NCBI GenBank assembly: GCA_001799475.1
Contig: MGTN01000039.1
Location: 1-6,003, forward strand
Direction: 5' to 3'
Source: Desulfovibrionales bacterium GWA2_65_9
Lineage (GTDB): Bacteria > Desulfobacterota > Desulfovibrionia > Desulfovibrionales > Desulfovibrionaceae
DNA: 6,003 nucleotides
The notes beneath the pieces were generated by a model. It was not told the origin of the DNA, did not search any database, and worked only from the letters and a program-made list of their open reading frames with translations. Position 1 is the first letter of the stretch; each line of letters opens with the position of its first letter. This document shows, one piece after another, positions 3,981-6,003 of this stretch. The translations under genes were made by a program, and so were the position numbers.

Positions 3981-6003
3981 TTTTTACAGGATTTAAGGCA
4001 ATATTGGCAAGCGTTATAGAGAAGAATGAACTTAATGGACGTTCTGCCTATGAACTATTTTTTGCTACAAAAAACAGTGATAGTGGCTGGTCATTCGGTA
4101 TCCCTCAATATGATTTAGGTTCCAAGTCTAACGAGTTCCAGCGTGATTTGTTTAAGAGTATTCTGCAGAACGCGACAGATGGTGCAAGCTATATTATTGA
4201 TGATGGTGATCCAACGACAGATCGAGACAATGATAAAAAAGTGGCTGACCTAACCAATAAAGCTTACATAAAGAGTAATGCTTCACTAACGGATGCGGAG
4301 CGAGGACTTATAAACCAAGCGCTATCTAGTACATATGGAAAAAACGCTATTGACGGGGCGTTGGACGGTACTTTGACTGATTTGATTGTGGTCGCCGACA
4401 GAGTAATTAACTTGACATCAGGCGCCGATAAGGCATTCTTGCAAACTGATCTCGGCAAGCTCTTTCTTTGCGATTACGAAAATCAGTATGGCATTGAGGA
4501 TGGTGGTAAATTTGAGCAATTCGTCCAAGGTCTTCCTGTAAGCTTGGATGGTAATCCATCTATTACGAAGCAAGGCGTGTTGGGCGTAGATGACTTGCTC
4601 TCCTTTTATTTTCGCACTAAACAGTCTAGGCAGACACCTTGGGATCCTATGCGGCGCTTCAGCAATGTTGTAGAAGCAACAGGTTATACGCCAGTTGATC
4701 TAGAGGAAGCAAAAGGCGTTTTGCGTGCTTATACATTCTTGTATGTTCCTAATGAAAGCACATTACTTGAAACCCAAGCGCGTATTGATGCTGTAAATGT
4801 TTTTCGCAATCTCGTCAGTGGACCGGCAGAACAATTAATATTAGACAATTGGAATTCTGCTTGGGGGCCGAGGCCGCCCACACTTGATTCTTATGATGAT
4901 ATCTTGATGGGGGACAATAACGCGAACTATAATAGTTCCGGCGATTATCAGCTGAACGGAAGAGGCGGCGACGATATCATCTTTGGCGAGGGCGGGAATG
5001 ATCGTATAGAAGGCGGTAAAGGGAATGATATTCTCCTTGGAGGTACGGGGTTTGACACGTACATATACAGCATTGGTGACGGCAACGATAGAATCATCGA
5101 CGAGGACAATAACGGCAGGATAGTCATTTTTGATTCAGTTGGCGTAGAAATACAGAGTCACGTGCTTGGTACTTTCTTTGAAAGCGGAACAAATGAATGG
5201 AAGATGGCTGACGGTAGCACCATCAAAATCACCCACAACTCGCCCTGGACCATAGTATTTGAGGACGGAAGCACGATCACACTCGGAGAGAACTTCCAGG
5301 ATGGGGATTTCGGGATCCACTTGAGGGACGCTCCGACGGACCCGGTTACGACCTACACCATCTATGGCGATCGGGCTTCGATTTACTCTCCCCCCCAGTA
5401 CGACTCCTTGGGAAACGAAATCACCGACCTGAACGTCGTCCAGGCCGGCAAGAACGATCGCCTGTACGACAGCGCGGGGGACGACCGGATCGAGGGCGGC
5501 GGCGGGAACGACGAGATCTGGGCGGATAAAGGCGGGAATGATCTACTGCTGGGCGGCGACGGGCTGGACGGGATATCCGGCCAGGCGGGAAATGATCGCA
5601 TCGAAGGCGGTTCCGGCTCGGACGTCGCAATGGGCGGTTCGGGCGACGATCAGGTGTTCGGGGAGGCCTCCGGGGAAATGGAGGAGCTGATCGCGGCGGG
5701 AGAGATTGCTCCGAGTCTCGATGAGCGAGGGGATCTGTTGTCCGGGAATGAAGGGGACGACTACCAGTATGGGTCCAACGCCAGGGACGTGTTGTTCGGA
5801 GGCGCCGGTCACGATTTGATGGTGGGCGGGGGCGGAGACGACATCATCCTTGGGGACATGGACAGCACCGTTGCGACGAGTGAATGGACGGCGGAGGTCG
5901 GGCCGGGGTATGCCGTCAATATAACCAACGCGAACATTCTGTCTACCGGTTTTGTCGGGAACGATGTGATCTACGCCGGCACGGGAAACGATGTGGTTTA
6001 TGC
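3977..6003 (+). CDS. RTX (hemolysin-type calcium-binding repeat) protein with an unassigned N-terminal domain, 3' end outside the window
   Basis: The frame is open for 675 complete codons to the right edge. There is no signal peptide and only one cysteine (C165), as expected for a type I secretion substrate, whose export signal would be at the unseen C-terminus. Residues 1 to about 300 form a non-repeat domain with SGWSFGIPQYDLG (36-48), LFLCDYENQYG (near 165), WDPMRRF (222 on) and EAKGVLRAYTFLY. The SGxSFGxxQxDL pattern recalls lysozyme-like or peptidoglycan-active domains, but this is from memory and tentative. Calcium-binding nonapeptides follow at about 328-360. Next come YIYSIGDGNDRIIDED and an HCBP-related segment with DGSTIKI/DGSTITL and NFQDGDFGIHL (408-449). 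More repeats run from 496 to the end. Such repeats fold into a beta roll on binding calcium outside the cell. Base composition shifts from about 40% to over 60% GC near codons 400-440, suggesting a mosaic gene. A surface enzyme, toxin or adhesin are all possible. Confidence 0.9.
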   Translation, partial: MIFTGFKAILASVIEKNELNGRSAYELFFATKNSDSGWSFGIPQYDLGSKSNEFQRDLFKSILQNATDGASYIIDDGDPTTDRDNDKKVADLTNKAYIKSNASLTDAERGLINQALSSTYGKNAIDGALDGTLTDLIVVADRVINLTSGADKAFLQTDLGKLFLCDYENQYGIEDGGKFEQFVQGLPVSLDGNPSITKQGVLGVDDLLSFYFRTKQSRQTPWDPMRRFSNVVEATGYTPVDLEEAKGVLRAYTFLYVPNESTLLETQARIDAVNVFRNLVSGPAEQLILDNWNSAWGPRPPTLDSYDDILMGDNNANYNSSGDYQLNGRGGDDIIFGEGGNDRIEGGKGNDILLGGTGFDTYIYSIGDGNDRIIDEDNNGRIVIFDSVGVEIQSHVLGTFFESGTNEWKMADGSTIKITHNSPWTIVFEDGSTITLGENFQDGDFGIHLRDAPTDPVTTYTIYGDRASIYSPPQYDSLGNEITDLNVVQAGKNDRLYDSAGDDRIEGGGGNDEIWADKGGNDLLLGGDGLDGISGQAGNDRIEGGSGSDVAMGGSGDDQVFGEASGEMEELIAAGEIAPSLDERGDLLSGNEGDDYQYGSNARDVLFGGAGHDLMVGGGGDDIILGDMDSTVATSEWTAEVGPGYAVNITNANILSTGFVGNDVIYAGTGNDVVY
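4952..5056 (+). repeat. First RTX nonapeptide block
   Basis: It encodes LNGRGGDDIIFGEGGNDRIE and then GGKGNDILLGGTGFD (residues 326-360), about three to four GGxGxDxUx units. The motif binds calcium between successive turns. This block is the last recognisable RTX part within the AT-rich segment; the later block is GC-rich. Confidence 0.88.
5462..5857 (+). repeat. Second RTX nonapeptide region with an internal spacer
   Basis: Residues 496-563 hold consecutive units such as AGDDRIEGG, GGNDEIWAD, GGNDLLLGG, AGNDRIEGG, SGSDVAMGG and SGDDQVFGE. One unit has ten residues (ADKGGNDLLL) instead of nine. An acidic, non-repeat spacer of about 22 residues (EMEELIAAGEIAPSLDE) follows, then SGNEGDDYQYG and two further units at 604-627 (RDVLFGGAGHDLMVGGGGDD). 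The DNA is close to 70% GC in the row counted. Confidence 0.88.
5957..6003 (+). repeat. Start of a further RTX block at the right edge
   Basis: GNDVIYAGTGNDVVY (residues 661-675) begins another run of nonapeptides after a non-repeat stretch of about 30 residues. The block is cut by the window end, so the protein is clearly longer than seen here. Confidence 0.8.

Noticed and set aside
4952..6003. Tandem DNA repeat or CRISPR-like array
   Set aside because: The periodicity is that of protein-level GGxGxDxUx units, with diverged codons and no constant spacers.

Overview
The window comes from a Gram-negative bacterium: it carries a TolC-type outer-membrane channel gene and the start of a type I-secreted RTX protein gene. 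The background is GC-rich (hand counts of single 60-base rows give about 57% to over 70% GC in the intergenic region, the tolC-like gene and the distal RTX part), but an AT-rich block (about 32-43% GC in the rows counted) lies between about 3240 and 5190. The protein style fits a proteobacterium or a deltaproteobacterial/Desulfuromonadota-like lineage, but I cannot fix the taxon.

Left part (1-1093, + strand): the 3' part of an Abi_2/HEPN-family gene, open at the left edge, joined by an ATGA overlap to what looks like the first ~30 codons of a type I restriction specificity subunit (hsdS). The hsdS homology stops abruptly near 986, so this looks like the broken tail of an hsdM-abi-hsdS defence locus. 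A short spacer with an inverted repeat separates it from the next gene, which converges on it.

Middle (1094-2629, - strand): a complete TolC-family outer-membrane factor whose TTG start is chosen by a good Shine-Dalgarno sequence. No other efflux or secretion gene lies downstream of it in this window. Upstream of it is a ~510-base intergenic region with no convincing gene but with two sigma70-like promoter candidates pointing right. The nearer one overlaps a strong dyad that looks like an operator.

Right part (3138-6003, + strand): a two-gene operon joined by another ATGA overlap. The first gene encodes a secreted protein of unknown family (280 aa, signal peptide, two cysteines). The second encodes a long RTX protein with no signal peptide, of which 675 residues are visible. 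Its ~300-residue N-terminal domain is not a standard named family to me, and calcium-binding GGxGxDxUx repeats follow it; the gene runs off the right edge.

The likely logic is a type I secretion island: the RTX protein is exported through an ABC/adaptor/TolC channel, with the divergent TolC-like protein a candidate outer-membrane part. The most interesting signal is that the AT-rich block begins just after the signal-peptide codons of the first gene and ends inside the RTX gene after the first repeat block. This suggests that a two-gene effector/partner module was swapped into a resident secretion scaffold.
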